Program-made: the position numbers and the translations under genes
Shown: piece after piece, positions 8,257 through 16,635 of the stretch
How positions within the stretch are numbered: the first letter of the stretch is position 1
Layout of the letters: each line of letters starts with the position of its first letter
The notes under the pieces: generated by a model
Told to the model about the DNA's origin: nothing
The model's database searches: none
Seen by the model: the letters and a program-made list of their open reading frames with translations, nothing else
Assembly: GCF_014202315.1 (NCBI RefSeq)
Contig: NZ_JACHGN010000024.1
Span: 1-64,000 of the forward strand
DNA: 64,000 nt
Source: Thermocatellispora tengchongensis
GTDB taxonomy: Bacteria; Actinomycetota; Actinomycetes; Streptosporangiales; Streptosporangiaceae
Direction: 5' to 3'

Positions 8257-8799
8257 TTACTGTGGAACGGTCCTGGCCGGTATCCGAGTGATCCACCACG
8301 GACGGCTAATACCCGCTGCGAGTGCGATTCCTACCCAGTTGAGCAGGATGTCATCGAAAGAAGACACGCGGCCCAGGCGTAGGGCATACTGCAAGGCTTC
8401 GACCGTGAACGACCCCGCGATGCCGGCCGCGCTCACGGCCGCGAACGACGCGAAGCGGGCCGAGCGTACGGGCAGCAGCGCCCCCAGTGCCGCGAAGACC
8501 AGCAGATTGCCCCCCACCTGCACGAACACGGTGTGCAGCGGTGCGTCGGCGAGCAGCGCGAGGTCCTGGAACGGCACCACGCTCACCCCGCCGGGCCCCG
8601 GCCGCGGGGTGAGGATCATCCACAGCCAGGGGACCGTGCCCACCACCATGATCACGTCCGCGGTGGCCGTGCGCAGCGGAGCCCGGTGCCCTCGCGCGGC
8701 CCGGCGGCGGGCGAGCAGCCGGACCGCCAGGTACGCGAGGGGCACGCAGAGCGCACCCGCGGTGATCACGTGACCCCACAGGCGCCATACCTGGCCCAC
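8257..8799 (-). CDS. VanZ-family membrane protein
   Basis: A 180-residue membrane protein with about four to five transmembrane helices and the VanZ-like signature FSFTVEALQY-like segment (here GSFTVEALQYAL) followed by SSFDDILLNWVGIALA. VanZ relatives occur in teicoplanin resistance and in many phosphotransbutyrylase-like roles; the biochemical activity is unclear. The start is GTG 8799, five bases after the dienelactone hydrolase stop, so it is the last gene of a leftward operon. The end PWWITRIPARTVPQ is polar. Confidence 0.8.
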   Translation of the reverse strand: MGQVWRLWGHVITAGALCVPLAYLAVRLLARRRAARGHRAPLRTATADVIMVVGTVPWLWMILTPRPGPGGVSVVPFQDLALLADAPLHTVFVQVGGNLLVFAALGALLPVRSARFASFAAVSAAGIAGSFTVEALQYALRLGRVSSFDDILLNWVGIALAAGISRPWWITRIPARTVPQ

Positions 8800-8804
8800 G
8801 GCGG

Positions 8805-9530
8805 TCAGGAAACGGGAAGGTGGCGGTTGAGGAAGGTCGTGGCCAGCTCCCAGACCACCGGTCCCGCCTCCGGGTCGTGGAACTGGGGGGAGGTGAAGTT
8901 GTGGAAGGCGTGCCCGGAACTCTCCGAGACGTACATCTCGATGTTCGGCCGCCCGGCCGCCGCCCGCTCCACCTTGGCCACCTCCTCACGCGGGATGTAC
9001 GGGTCGGAGCCCCCGAAGACGAACAGCAGCGGCATGGTGATCCGGTCGATCAGGTCCAGCGAGCCGGGCACGGCCGAGCCGTAGAAGGAGATGACCGCCG
9101 CGGGCGGCGGGTCGGCGGTCGCGGCGAGCACGTAGTCGAGCGACCCGCCCAGGCAGAACCCGACGGCGCCGACGGGCCCGGTGACCTCGGGCAGCCCGCG
9201 CAGGTGGGCCAGCGTCGCGGCGCAGTCGGCCACGCCCCGCTCGAAGTCGAAGCGCGAGCCCAGGTCGAGCGAGACGGCCAGGGCGTCGGGGCCCTCGGCC
9301 CGCCAGTCGCGCTGCAGGCGCCAGAACAGGTCGGGCGCACCCACGACGTACCCCATGGCGGCCAGATCCTCCGCCACCTGGCGGATGTAGGCCCCGACTC
9401 CGAAGATCTCCTGCACCAGCAGGATGCCCGGCCCGCGCCCGGAGGGCGGCAGCCACAGCGGCACGTCGAAGGTTCCGTCGGCGACGGTCACGGTTTCTGT
9501 GCGAGCTTCCACGGTGACCAAGGATGGCAC
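8805..9530 (-). CDS. Dienelactone hydrolase family protein
   Basis: A 241-residue alpha/beta-hydrolase of the dienelactone hydrolase family, cytosolic, hydrolysing a lactone or ester. The catalytic triad is visible: Cys in GFCLGG, Asp in GGSDPYIP and His in SSGHAFHN. Length matches the family (230-250). The substrate is unknown because no ring-cleavage pathway gene is near. The start is GTG 9530; no good ribosome-binding site is seen, and a start a few codons downstream is possible. It lies 18 bp after the MmcQ-like gene and 5 bp before VanZ, so it is probably in their operon. Confidence 0.88.
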   Translation of the reverse strand: MPSLVTVEARTETVTVADGTFDVPLWLPPSGRGPGILLVQEIFGVGAYIRQVAEDLAAMGYVVGAPDLFWRLQRDWRAEGPDALAVSLDLGSRFDFERGVADCAATLAHLRGLPEVTGPVGAVGFCLGGSLDYVLAATADPPPAAVISFYGSAVPGSLDLIDRITMPLLFVFGGSDPYIPREEVAKVERAAAGRPNIEMYVSESSGHAFHNFTSPQFHDPEAGPVVWELATTFLNRHLPVS

Positions 9531-9548
9531 CGATCGGGGAAACCCGCC

Positions 9549-9935
9549 TCAGCGGGGCGTACCGCCCGTCTCGTCCAGGAGCGCCACCAGCGTCTTGGGG
9601 GCCACCGCGCGGTAGCTCTCCTCGACCCAGTCCAGCAGCAGGTCGGTCTCGGGCAGCTCGTCGGTCATGAACGGCACGCGCACCCACCCGGCCTTGCCCA
9701 GCCCGTAGCCGGCCGGCTCGGCGCCCGGCACCGACAGCGCGTGCCCGCCCGAGACGGGCAGCTTCACGGTGAAACCGGGGGTCCACTTCTCGGTGGGCTC
9801 AGGGATGCCGAGGAACAGGAAGACCTTCTTGCGCACCTTCACGACGCAGTCGCCCCAGGGGAAGTCCTCCCACGCCTCGGGCAGGCCCAGCGCGTACGCG
9901 CGCAGCGCCTCGCGTGCCTCGCGCCAGTCGCTCAT
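9549..9935 (-). CDS. MmcQ/YjbR family protein
   Basis: A 128-residue protein of the MmcQ/YjbR family, small cytosolic proteins with a CyaY-like fold and presumed nucleic-acid binding. The motif run is WREAREALRAYALGLPEAWE, then DFPWGDCVVKVRKKVFLFLG, and a C-terminal DWVEESYRAVAPKTL. ATG 9935 (MSDWREAR) is chosen because the family starts here and it fits the 17-bp space after the kinase gene; the frame upstream is open only by overlap with that gene. Role unknown. Confidence 0.85.
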   Translation of the reverse strand: MSDWREAREALRAYALGLPEAWEDFPWGDCVVKVRKKVFLFLGIPEPTEKWTPGFTVKLPVSGGHALSVPGAEPAGYGLGKAGWVRVPFMTDELPETDLLLDWVEESYRAVAPKTLVALLDETGGTPR

Positions 9936-9952
9936 CCGGCCATTCTGCCGCA

Positions 9953-11617
9953 TCACCAGCGGATGCCCAGCGACTGGGCGCCGCCGTTCCACGCGCCCGT
10001 GTCGGTCTTGCGCCAGCGCTGCCGCCCCTGGTACTCCGCGCCGGACGGCCCGTCCACGGCGAACCAACCGCAGGTCTTGACCTGGCCGTCGGCGGTGAAC
10101 TTCACGCCGATGCAGCGGAAGGGCCCGGCCACGGTACGGCGGTGGGTGGCGTCCCACAGCTCGATCTGGATGTCGGTGACGACCCCGGCCCTGCCGCGCA
10201 CCTGGCCGACGACGGCCGGCTTGTTGTCCACGATCCGGATGCACGGCCGCATGGCGATGCCCTGCGCCGGGATCTCCAGCCACGGCTCGCGGCACTTGAG
10301 GTTGTCCGGGCGCACCGGCTCCAGCAACTGCGGCTTGTCGGGGGAGGGCGTCTTGGTCGGCTTCCGGGTGCGGGTCGGCGTGGGCTTCGGGGTGTACCGA
10401 GAGGGCGGCGGCGTGGGCCGCGCGGTCGGGGTGCGCTTGGCGGCCTGTTTGCGCCCGGTACGGGTCGGCGCGGGCTCGACGTCCACGACGTCGGGGGTCT
10501 GCACCGGCAACGCCACCGGGGGCGTGGAGACCTTGGCGGGCGGGGGCGTCGGGGTAACCGTGTCCTCCGCGGCGGCGGAGCGGGCGGGGCCGAACTCCAC
10601 CACCCGCATCGCCGTCACCACGACGGTGGTGACCGCGGCCAGCACCGCGACCGCCCCGATCACCATGCCCGTACGCGGGCGCCACTTCTTCGGCGCGGCC
10701 GGGGGCGGCACCGGGGCGGCCGGCGGCCGCTGCTCGACCGGGAGGGCGGTGAGCTGCAACGGCGAGGTGCGCGGGATCGGGGTGAGCCGGGGCGTGACCC
10801 GCGCCCCGGGGAGCGCCGCGCGCAGCCGGGCCACGACCTCGGTCATCGGCGGCCGGTTCGCCGGGTTCTTGGCCGTGCACGCCTCGATGACCGCCCACAC
10901 GTCGTCGGCCATCCCGGGCAGGCGGCGCGGGACCATGTGGAAGGCGCAGTGCAGCGGGCTGAGGTGGTGGCCCGCGGAGAAGGGCGCCCGGCCGGCCAGC
11001 AGCTCGTACAGGACCATGCCGAGCGCGTAGACGTCGGCCGAGGGATGCGGCCCCGCGCCCTCGATCACCTCGGGCGGCATGTAGTTGGGGGTGCCGACCA
11101 CCGTGGTGGTGGGCGCGGCGTGCGCGCCCTGGAGGATGCGGGCGACGCCGAAGTCGGTGAGCTTGACCGTCTCGCCGTCCACCAGGACGTTGCCGGGCTT
11201 GACGTCCCGGTGCACGATGCCGGTCGCGTGCGCGGCGGCCAGGGCCTCGCCGAGCTGGATCGCCACGCCGAGCGCCCGCTCGGCGGTGAGGGTGCCGAGC
11301 TCGCGCAGGTGGCGGCCGAGATCGCTGCCCTCGACCAGGTCCATGACGATGGCGATCCGGCCGCCCTCGATCACGAAGTCGCGGATGGCCACGATGCCCG
11401 GATGCCGTAGCCGGAGGAGCACGGTGCGTTCCTGGACGAACCTGGCGACGATGTCGGGATCGTCGAGCAGGCGCCCGTGAAGCAGCTTCGCGGCTACGTG
11501 TTCCCCCGACCGCTTGTCCACGGCGCGCCAGACCGCGCCCATGGCCCCTTCGCCGATCAGCTCGCGAAGGTGGTAGCTGCTCCCGAGCGAGTCGTCCAAG
11601 TCATCTCTCGGTCGCAT
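9953..11617 (-). CDS. PknB-type membrane Ser/Thr protein kinase
   Basis: A 554-residue receptor-like kinase. The kinase domain covers about residues 15-275: glycine loop IGEGAMGAVW, Lys44 in VAAKLL, HRDVKPGNVL and the DFG in KLTDFGVARI, then the GTPNYMPPE activation segment. A single transmembrane helix lies at about 317-337. The exterior has a Pro/Thr/Lys-rich linker (about 355-440) and a C-terminal beta-rich domain with three to four cysteines, not a PASTA domain. The linker is likely to be exposed in the wall. The promoter is probably in the AT-richer stretch at 11620-11700. It heads a leftward operon with MmcQ, DLH and VanZ. Confidence 0.93.
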   Translation of the reverse strand: MRPRDDLDDSLGSSYHLRELIGEGAMGAVWRAVDKRSGEHVAAKLLHGRLLDDPDIVARFVQERTVLLRLRHPGIVAIRDFVIEGGRIAIVMDLVEGSDLGRHLRELGTLTAERALGVAIQLGEALAAAHATGIVHRDVKPGNVLVDGETVKLTDFGVARILQGAHAAPTTTVVGTPNYMPPEVIEGAGPHPSADVYALGMVLYELLAGRAPFSAGHHLSPLHCAFHMVPRRLPGMADDVWAVIEACTAKNPANRPPMTEVVARLRAALPGARVTPRLTPIPRTSPLQLTALPVEQRPPAAPVPPPAAPKKWRPRTGMVIGAVAVLAAVTTVVVTAMRVVEFGPARSAAAEDTVTPTPPPAKVSTPPVALPVQTPDVVDVEPAPTRTGRKQAAKRTPTARPTPPPSRYTPKPTPTRTRKPTKTPSPDKPQLLEPVRPDNLKCREPWLEIPAQGIAMRPCIRIVDNKPAVVGQVRGRAGVVTDIQIELWDATHRRTVAGPFRCIGVKFTADGQVKTCGWFAVDGPSGAEYQGRQRWRKTDTGAWNGGAQSLGIRW

Positions 11618-11735
11618 AACGTGATCATGTTATCGCTGTTCAGCGCCAGAAGTCACGATATTCCCACTAATAGCGTCAAGTCACTACAGTTCGTGGCGAC
11701 CTCAGGAGAGCCCAGGGAGCCGAGGGGAGTCCAGA

Positions 11736-11748
11736 CGGTCTCAGACCG
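11736..11748. promoter_or_regulatory. Short palindrome between kinase promoter and histidine kinase end
   Basis: CGGTCT-C-AGACCG is a perfect 6-1-6 inverted repeat located 14 bp past the histidine kinase stop. It could be a regulator site for the kinase operon or part of a weak terminator. Confidence 0.3.
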
Positions 11749-11762
11749 GCTCAGGTGGGCGC

Positions 11763-12851
11763 TCAGGCGGCGTAGTCGTGCGAGGCCCGGTCGGCGGGCG
11801 TGGGGGTGGGGTCGTGCAGCGGCAGGCTCAGCACGAAGCGGGCGCCGCGCCCGTCGGGGGAGTCCTCGATGGTGAGCCGGCCGTGGTGGGCGACGGCGAT
11901 GTCACGGGCGATCGACAGGCCGAGGCCGGTGCCGCCGGCCTCCCGGCTGCGCGAGGTGTCGGTGTCGAGCCGGGTGAACCGCTGGAAGACCAGCTCCCGG
12001 TCCCGCGCGGGAATCCCGGGGCCGTCGTCCAGCACCTCGACCACCGCGCGCCGGTCGCAGGACGTCACCGTGACCGTGACCCGGCTCGTGGCGTGCCGGG
12101 TGGCGTTGGACAGCAGGTTGAGCATCAACCGGGACAGCCGCTGCGCGTCTCCGCGCGTGCCGACGCCGGGCGTCAGCTCGAAGCACACCGGCACACGGGT
12201 GGGAGACAGGCGCTCGGCCGCCGTACGGGCCAGCTCGGCCAGGTCCACGTACTCCTCCACGTCGCACGGCTTGACGCCCGGCCGGGAGAGCATGGTCAGG
12301 TCGTTCATGATCTCGTGCAGCCGCTCGGAGTCCATCAGGGCCTCGCGCAGCGTCTGCCAGGGGTCGCTGTCGCTGGGGTCGGCGAGCGCGACCTCGATGC
12401 GGGCCCGCATGCCGGTGAGCGGCGTACGCAGCTCGTGCGAGGCGTCGGAGGCGAAGCGCCGCTCCTGCTCGATGGCGCACTCCAGGCGGTCGAGCGTCCG
12501 GTTCACCACGGCGACCAGCCGGGCGATCTCGTCCCCGCCGCCGTCCTGGGGCACGCGCCGGCCGAGGTCGCCGAGGTCGGAGGCCGTGATGTCGTCGATC
12601 GCGGTGGCGACCAGGTCCACGGGCCGCAGCGCGAGGCCCACCGCCTGCCAGGTGCTCCAGGCGACGAGCGCGAGCAGCACCGCCGACAGCGCGCCGAGCG
12701 ACACGGCGAGCGTGTGCGGACCCGGCATGACCCGCGTGGCGACGTACGTCGCGAGCATGCCGCAGGCCAGCACGGCCGCGAACACGAGCAGAGCCGCGGT
12801 CGTCACCCGCAGACGGGTGGACCGCACCCGCTGCGGCAGGATGGCTCCCAT
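11763..12851 (-). CDS. Orphan sensor histidine kinase
   Basis: A 362-residue membrane histidine kinase. Two transmembrane helices (about 17-38 and 48-70) are separated by a very short exterior loop, so it probably senses in or near the membrane. A HAMP-like linker follows (DLGRRVPQDGGGDEIARL), then the HisKA box with the phospho-acceptor His in ASDASHELRTPL. The ATPase domain carries the N box (LLSNATRHA), DDGPGIP (G1) and GGTGLGLSIA (G2). No response regulator gene is adjacent, unusual for this architecture. ATG 12851 is clear. The next gene upstream is 292 bp away. Confidence 0.93.
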   Translation of the reverse strand: MGAILPQRVRSTRLRVTTAALLVFAAVLACGMLATYVATRVMPGPHTLAVSLGALSAVLLALVAWSTWQAVGLALRPVDLVATAIDDITASDLGDLGRRVPQDGGGDEIARLVAVVNRTLDRLECAIEQERRFASDASHELRTPLTGMRARIEVALADPSDSDPWQTLREALMDSERLHEIMNDLTMLSRPGVKPCDVEEYVDLAELARTAAERLSPTRVPVCFELTPGVGTRGDAQRLSRLMLNLLSNATRHATSRVTVTVTSCDRRAVVEVLDDGPGIPARDRELVFQRFTRLDTDTSRSREAGGTGLGLSIARDIAVAHHGRLTIEDSPDGRGARFVLSLPLHDPTPTPADRASHDYAA

Positions 12852-13143
12852 ATGTCCCCCGACGCCGACGAATTAACCATTTCGTCCTGTATAAGGGATC
12901 AAGTTCCATCGGACGGTCAACAGGTCGCTTGGTAAACCTCAACGACCGAAATTTCTGTTGTGAGGTTGCGCACACGGCCGCGCGCCGTGCCGTGCGGTGG
13001 CGTCGGCGCGCCGGGGCCGCCGGTCCGGAGCGGGTCGTACGGGCGCACGCGGGCGCGGGCATGGGAGAGTCGCGACCGCGAGCGTTCGCCGCGACCGCGT
13101 GAGAAGACGAAGCCGCCGCGCGTTCCGGCGGGGCGGCTGGGGC
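12852..13143. other. Gene-free spacer upstream of the histidine kinase
   Basis: AT-rich just upstream of the kinase start (12870-12970), where its promoter should lie. It includes an imperfect inverted repeat around AACCTCAAC (12936) and GTTGTGAGGTT (12957). The remainder is GC-rich without a supported gene. Confidence 0.5.
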
Positions 13144-13326
13144 TCAGGGGTTGGGGGCAGGGGTGAGGTCCGCGAGATCGACGTGCTCGGCGACCTCGCG
13201 TACGTCACTGCAGTAGCGAATCAGCGTGCGCTGCCCGCCGTTCCAGCGGGAGACGCGCAGGCACGGCCGGTCGCCGACGATGACCGCCGCGACCTCGATC
13301 CCATCGGATCCTCGCCAGACACCCAT
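13144..13326 (-). CDS. Small conserved hypothetical protein (60 aa)
   Basis: MGVWRGSDGIEVAAVIVGDR with a following SRWNGGQRTLIRYCSDVREV and an acidic end, a compact beta-rich protein of unknown function that I recall as widespread in actinomycetes. The frame is open to 13380, but ATG 13326 is favoured because a TAGCCT -10-like element ends 9 bases upstream and no Shine-Dalgarno exists, which suggests a leaderless transcript. It stands alone between a spacer and the amidohydrolase gene, both leftward. Confidence 0.75.
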   Translation of the reverse strand: MGVWRGSDGIEVAAVIVGDRPCLRVSRWNGGQRTLIRYCSDVREVAEHVDLADLTPAPNP

Positions 13327-13423
13327 GCGAACGAGGCTAGGAGAATCGGTGTAAGGCGTAGGTAACCCGCACGTCCACATTTACCTCACTCTGCCGACCT
13401 CACCCCAAATCCCCGCGAACTTC

Positions 13424-14602
13424 TCAGATCACCTGCCCGGCGCGAGCCACCACCCGGCCCCCCTTCAGCACCAGCTCGCGCGGCGGATGGGTCACCACGG
13501 CCTCGGCCGGGGTGCGGGCCGGGACCACCACCAGGTCGGCCGGCGCGCCCGGCGCCAGCCCGTACGCCGCCAGCCCCAGCGCCCGCGCCCCGCCGTACGT
13601 CGCGGCGTCCAGCGCCACCTCGATGTCCGAGTCGCGGCGGAACGTGCTGCGGTAGGCCACGTGCATCGCCCGCTCCAGCATGTCGCCGCTGCCGTACGGG
13701 CCCCACAGGTCGCGGATGCCGTCGTGCCCGCAGGCCACGTTCACGCCCGCCGCGCGCAGCCGCTTGATCGGCGGCACCGGGAAGCTGTAGACGGCCGCGA
13801 TGATCACGTTCACGCCCGCCTCGGCCAGCCGCTCGGCCAGCGCGCCGGCCTGCGCGTCGTCGAGCTGCCCCAGCGCGTACGCGTGGCTGATCGTCACCTT
13901 GCCGGCCAGCCCCGCCGCCTTGGTGCGGTCGGCGATCAGCCCGATCTGCCAGGCGCCCAGCGAGCCGCCGTCGTGCAGGTGGATGTCGATCCCGGCGCCG
14001 TGCCGGGCGGCCAGGTCGAAGACGATGTCCAGGTGGCGCACCGGGTCGCCGTCGAAACCGGCCGGGTCGATGCCGCCGACGTTCTCCACGCCCGCCGCCA
14101 GCGCCTCGTCCAGCAGCTCGGCGGTGCCCGGGTTGGACACCAGGCCGTACTGGGGGAACGCGACCTGCTCGACCTCCACCCGCCCGGCCAGCCGGCCCAC
14201 GGCCTCGCGCACCGCCTCCACCCCGCTCAGCCCCAGCTCCGGGGAGATGTCGGTGTGGCTGCGCACGTGACTGGTGCCCCCGGCGACCATGGTCTCCAGC
14301 AGCGCCGCGATCCGGCCCGGGTCGGGCACGCCGTGCGCCGCCCTCGTGCGCCGCTCGGCGCCGATCCGGTCGGCCAGCGCGTCGCCGGCGGTGTGGGGGA
14401 CCCACGGCCCGCCGTACAGCGTCTTGTCCAGGTGGCAGTGGGCGTCCACCAGGCCGGGGAGCACCAGCCGCCCGGTGACGTCCACCGTCTCGGCGCCGTC
14501 GGCCGCGAGGCCGGGGCCGATCGCCGCGATCGTGCCCTCGCGCACCAGCACGTCCGAGCCGGGGGCGTGTCCCCAGGGGTCGCCGCCGCGTAACAGGATC
14601 AT
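13424..14602 (-). CDS. Cytosine deaminase-like amidohydrolase
   Basis: A 392-residue metal-dependent amidohydrolase of the CodA subgroup, predicted to deaminate cytosine or a related ring such as creatinine or isoguanine. Metal and active-site signatures are visible: DAHCHLDKT near residue 50, SHTDISPE, DIHLHDGG, ISHAYALG, and the ACGHDGIRD loop containing the catalytic Asp. Length fits the family (about 400). It starts at ATG 14602 and is divergent from the 2-hydroxyacid dehydrogenase. No permease or codB gene is adjacent, so substrate specificity is unresolved. Confidence 0.87.
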   Translation of the reverse strand: MILLRGGDPWGHAPGSDVLVREGTIAAIGPGLAADGAETVDVTGRLVLPGLVDAHCHLDKTLYGGPWVPHTAGDALADRIGAERRTRAAHGVPDPGRIAALLETMVAGGTSHVRSHTDISPELGLSGVEAVREAVGRLAGRVEVEQVAFPQYGLVSNPGTAELLDEALAAGVENVGGIDPAGFDGDPVRHLDIVFDLAARHGAGIDIHLHDGGSLGAWQIGLIADRTKAAGLAGKVTISHAYALGQLDDAQAGALAERLAEAGVNVIIAAVYSFPVPPIKRLRAAGVNVACGHDGIRDLWGPYGSGDMLERAMHVAYRSTFRRDSDIEVALDAATYGGARALGLAAYGLAPGAPADLVVVPARTPAEAVVTHPPRELVLKGGRVVARAGQVI

Positions 14603-14703
14603 GCACGCCTCCGCCGTCGCCGTGACCGCCGTATGCCAGAATCATGGCCGACCTGCCGTCCGATCCGCCCGATCCGGCGCCGAACAGATCCCCGGAGGGC
14701 CCG

Positions 14704-15663
14704 ATGGCCGAGCCGCACATCTACGTCACCAGGACCCTGACCGACGCCGCCATGCGGGCGGTGCGCGAGATCGGGCCGCCGGTGGTGGCCGGCGGCGAGG
14801 AGCCGCCCGAGCGCGCCGCGCTGCTGCGCGACGCGGCCGGGGCCGCCGCGGTGGTGTGCACGCTCACCGAGCGCATCGACGCGGAGTTCCTGGACGCGGC
14901 CGGCCCCGCGCTCAAGGTCGTGGCCAACACCGCGGTCGGCTACGACAACATCGACGTGGCCGCGGCCACCGAGCGCGGCGTGCGGGTCACCAACACCCCG
15001 GGCGTGCTCGACGGCGCCACCGCCGACCTGACCATGGCGCTGATCCTCGCCGCCGCCCGCCGCGTGCTCGACGGCGACCGCCTGCTGCGCGAGCGCACGC
15101 CGTGGGTGTGGGGCCCGCGGATGCTGCTCGGCCTGGACCTCAGCGCGGGCACCACACTGGGCGTGGTCGGCTACGGCCGCATCGGGCGGGCGGTCGCCCG
15201 CCGCGCCCGCGCCTTCGACATGCGCATCCTGGCCACGCCCACGTCGTCCCCGGTGCCCGAGGGCGAGCAGGTGGAGTTCGTCCCGCTGCCCGAGCTGCTG
15301 GAGCGCTCCGACGTGGTGACCCTGCACTGCCCGCTCACGCCCGCCACCCGGCACCTGATCGACGCCGCCGCGCTGCGCCGCATGAAGGCGGGCGCGATCC
15401 TGGTCAACACCGCGCGCGGCGGGATCGTGGACGAGAACGCGCTGGTGGAGGCCCTGCGGGCGGGCACGATCGCGGGCGCGGCCCTGGACGTGTTCGAGGG
15501 CGAGCCCGCCGTCAACCCCGAGCTGGTCAAGCTGGACAACGTGGTGGTGACCCCGCACATCGGCAGCGCGGGCGTGGCCACCCGCGAGCGCATGTGCGGC
15601 CTGTCGGTGGCCAACGCCGCGGCCGTCCTGGCCGGGCGCGACCCGCTCACGCCGGTGAACTGA
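14704..15663 (+). CDS. D-isomer-specific 2-hydroxyacid dehydrogenase (glyoxylate/hydroxypyruvate reductase-like)
   Basis: A 319-residue NAD(P)-dependent enzyme reducing glyoxylate, hydroxypyruvate or another 2-ketoacid. The Rossmann glycine motif is [13 protein letters not shown] (about 160-172). The catalytic Arg is in [10 protein letters not shown], Glu in [13 protein letters not shown], and His in VTPHIGSA. The frame is open upstream to 14644, but ATG 14704 is chosen because GGAGG stands 6 bases before it and the protein then starts directly with the conserved [12 protein letters not shown]. It is followed 65 bp later by a small gene. Confidence 0.9.
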   Translation: MAEPHIYVTRTLTDAAMRAVREIGPPVVAGGEEPPERAALLRDAAGAAAVVCTLTERIDAEFLDAAGPALKVVANTAVGYDNIDVAAATERGVRVTNTPGVLDGATADLTMALILAAARRVLDGDRLLRERTPWVWGPRMLLGLDLSAGTTLGVVGYGRIGRAVARRARAFDMRILATPTSSPVPEGEQVEFVPLPELLERSDVVTLHCPLTPATRHLIDAAALRRMKAGAILVNTARGGIVDENALVEALRAGTIAGAALDVFEGEPAVNPELVKLDNVVVTPHIGSAGVATRERMCGLSVANAAAVLAGRDPLTPVN

Positions 15664-15728
15664 GCTCCTTACGGGGTAGGGCTTCTTCCGTACATATCAG
15701 GATGTAACCGGATGTAAGCGGAGGAGCC

Positions 15729-15881
15729 ATGACATTGATGGACAAGGTCAAGCGCTACCTGCACACTCCGCAGGGCCGAGAGAACATCGAGAAGGCCAAG
15801 CGCATGGCCCGCGACCCCAAGACCCAGCAGAAGGCGCGCGGCCTGTTCGAGCGGCTCCGCTCGCGCAGCCACCACCGCTGA
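15729..15881 (+). CDS. Small basic protein (50 aa)
   Basis: MTLMDKVKRYLHTPQGRENI followed by a Lys/Arg-rich helix ending in a SRSHHR tail. Homologous 50-90-residue proteins (helical, ending in a basic tail) exist in many actinomycetes without known function. A GGAGGA site lies just before ATG 15729. A second ATG at 15738 has the better spacing, so the exact start is uncertain. The TGA stop is the first element of the repeat array that follows, an odd arrangement that matches csoR. Confidence 0.7.
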   Translation: MTLMDKVKRYLHTPQGRENIEKAKRMARDPKTQQKARGLFERLRSRSHHR

Positions 15882-16480
15882 ACCACCGCGCGCGCCGGGC
15901 GGCTGGGCCGCCGTGCGCGCATGGCGGCCGGGCGCTGACCACCGCGCGCGCCGTGCGGCTGGGCCACCGCGTGCGCCGGGCGGCCGGACCGCCAGTGCGC
16001 CGTGCGGCTGGGCCGTGCGCCGGGCGGCTGGGCCGCCGTGCGCGCATGGCGGCCGGGCGCTGACCACCGCGCGCGCCGGGCGGCTGGGCCACCGCGTGCG
16101 CCGGGCGGCCGGACCGCCAGTGCGCCGTGCGGCTGGGCCGTGCGCCGGGCGGCGGGACCGCCGCGTGCGCCGGGCGGTTGGGTGCGGCGGTCAGTGACGC
16201 GCGCGCCGGGCGGCTGGGCGCTGACCGCCGCGCGCGCCGGGCGGCTGGGCCACCGCGCGCCGGGCGGCTGGGCCACCGCGCGCCGGGCGGCTGGGCCACC
16301 GCGCGCCGGGCGGCTGGGCCACCGCGCGCCGGGCGGCTGGACCACCGCGCGCGCCGGGGCGGTTGGACCACCGGCGCGCCGGGCGCTGAACCGAGGTGCG
16401 CGCCCGGTGCTCGAACCGCTCCGTGGGCCGCGGGGCGCCCGGCCTGGGGCCGGACGCGCGCGCCGCTGCCCTGAATCGCG
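15875..16480. repeat. GC-rich tandem-repeat array, ~23-bp unit with a 125-bp higher-order duplication
   Basis: Copies of GCGCGCCGGGCGGCTGGGCC run head to tail, with variants ending in CACCG or CGCTGACCACC. The block beginning near 15895 is repeated 125 bp later almost unchanged (an ATGGCGG landmark at 15921 and again at 16046). The first unit contains the stop codon of the small gene before it. Long ORFs cross it in several frames only because GC-rich repeats lack stop codons. Confidence 0.9.
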
Positions 16481-16486
16481 GTGAAC

Positions 16487-16620
16487 CGCGGCCCTGCACC
16501 GCGGCCCTGCACCGCGGCCCTGCACCGCGGCCCTGCACCGCGGCCCTGCACCGCGGTGCTGGATGGCAGCGCTAATCACGGCGCTGAATCACGGCGCTGA
16601 ATCACGGTGCTGAACCGCGG
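16487..16620. repeat. 13-bp tandem repeats
   Basis: About five copies of GCGGCCCTGCACC (16495-16557) are followed by three copies of a related CGGCGCTGAATCA unit (16568-16605). They abut the larger array and the 3' end of the AIM24 gene. Confidence 0.85.
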
Positions 16621-16635
16621 TGCGTGCCCCGGCCG

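Noticed and set aside
12960-13166. 68-residue ORF upstream of the histidine kinase
   Set aside because: Arg/Pro-rich translation of a GC-rich spacer without a ribosome site.
15875-16480. A CRISPR array
   Set aside because: Units are contiguous, with no unique spacers, and no cas genes are present.
15748-16579. Long ORFs through the 0.7-kb repeat array
   Set aside because: Open in several frames on both strands because repeats lack stops; no ribosome-binding site or known family.
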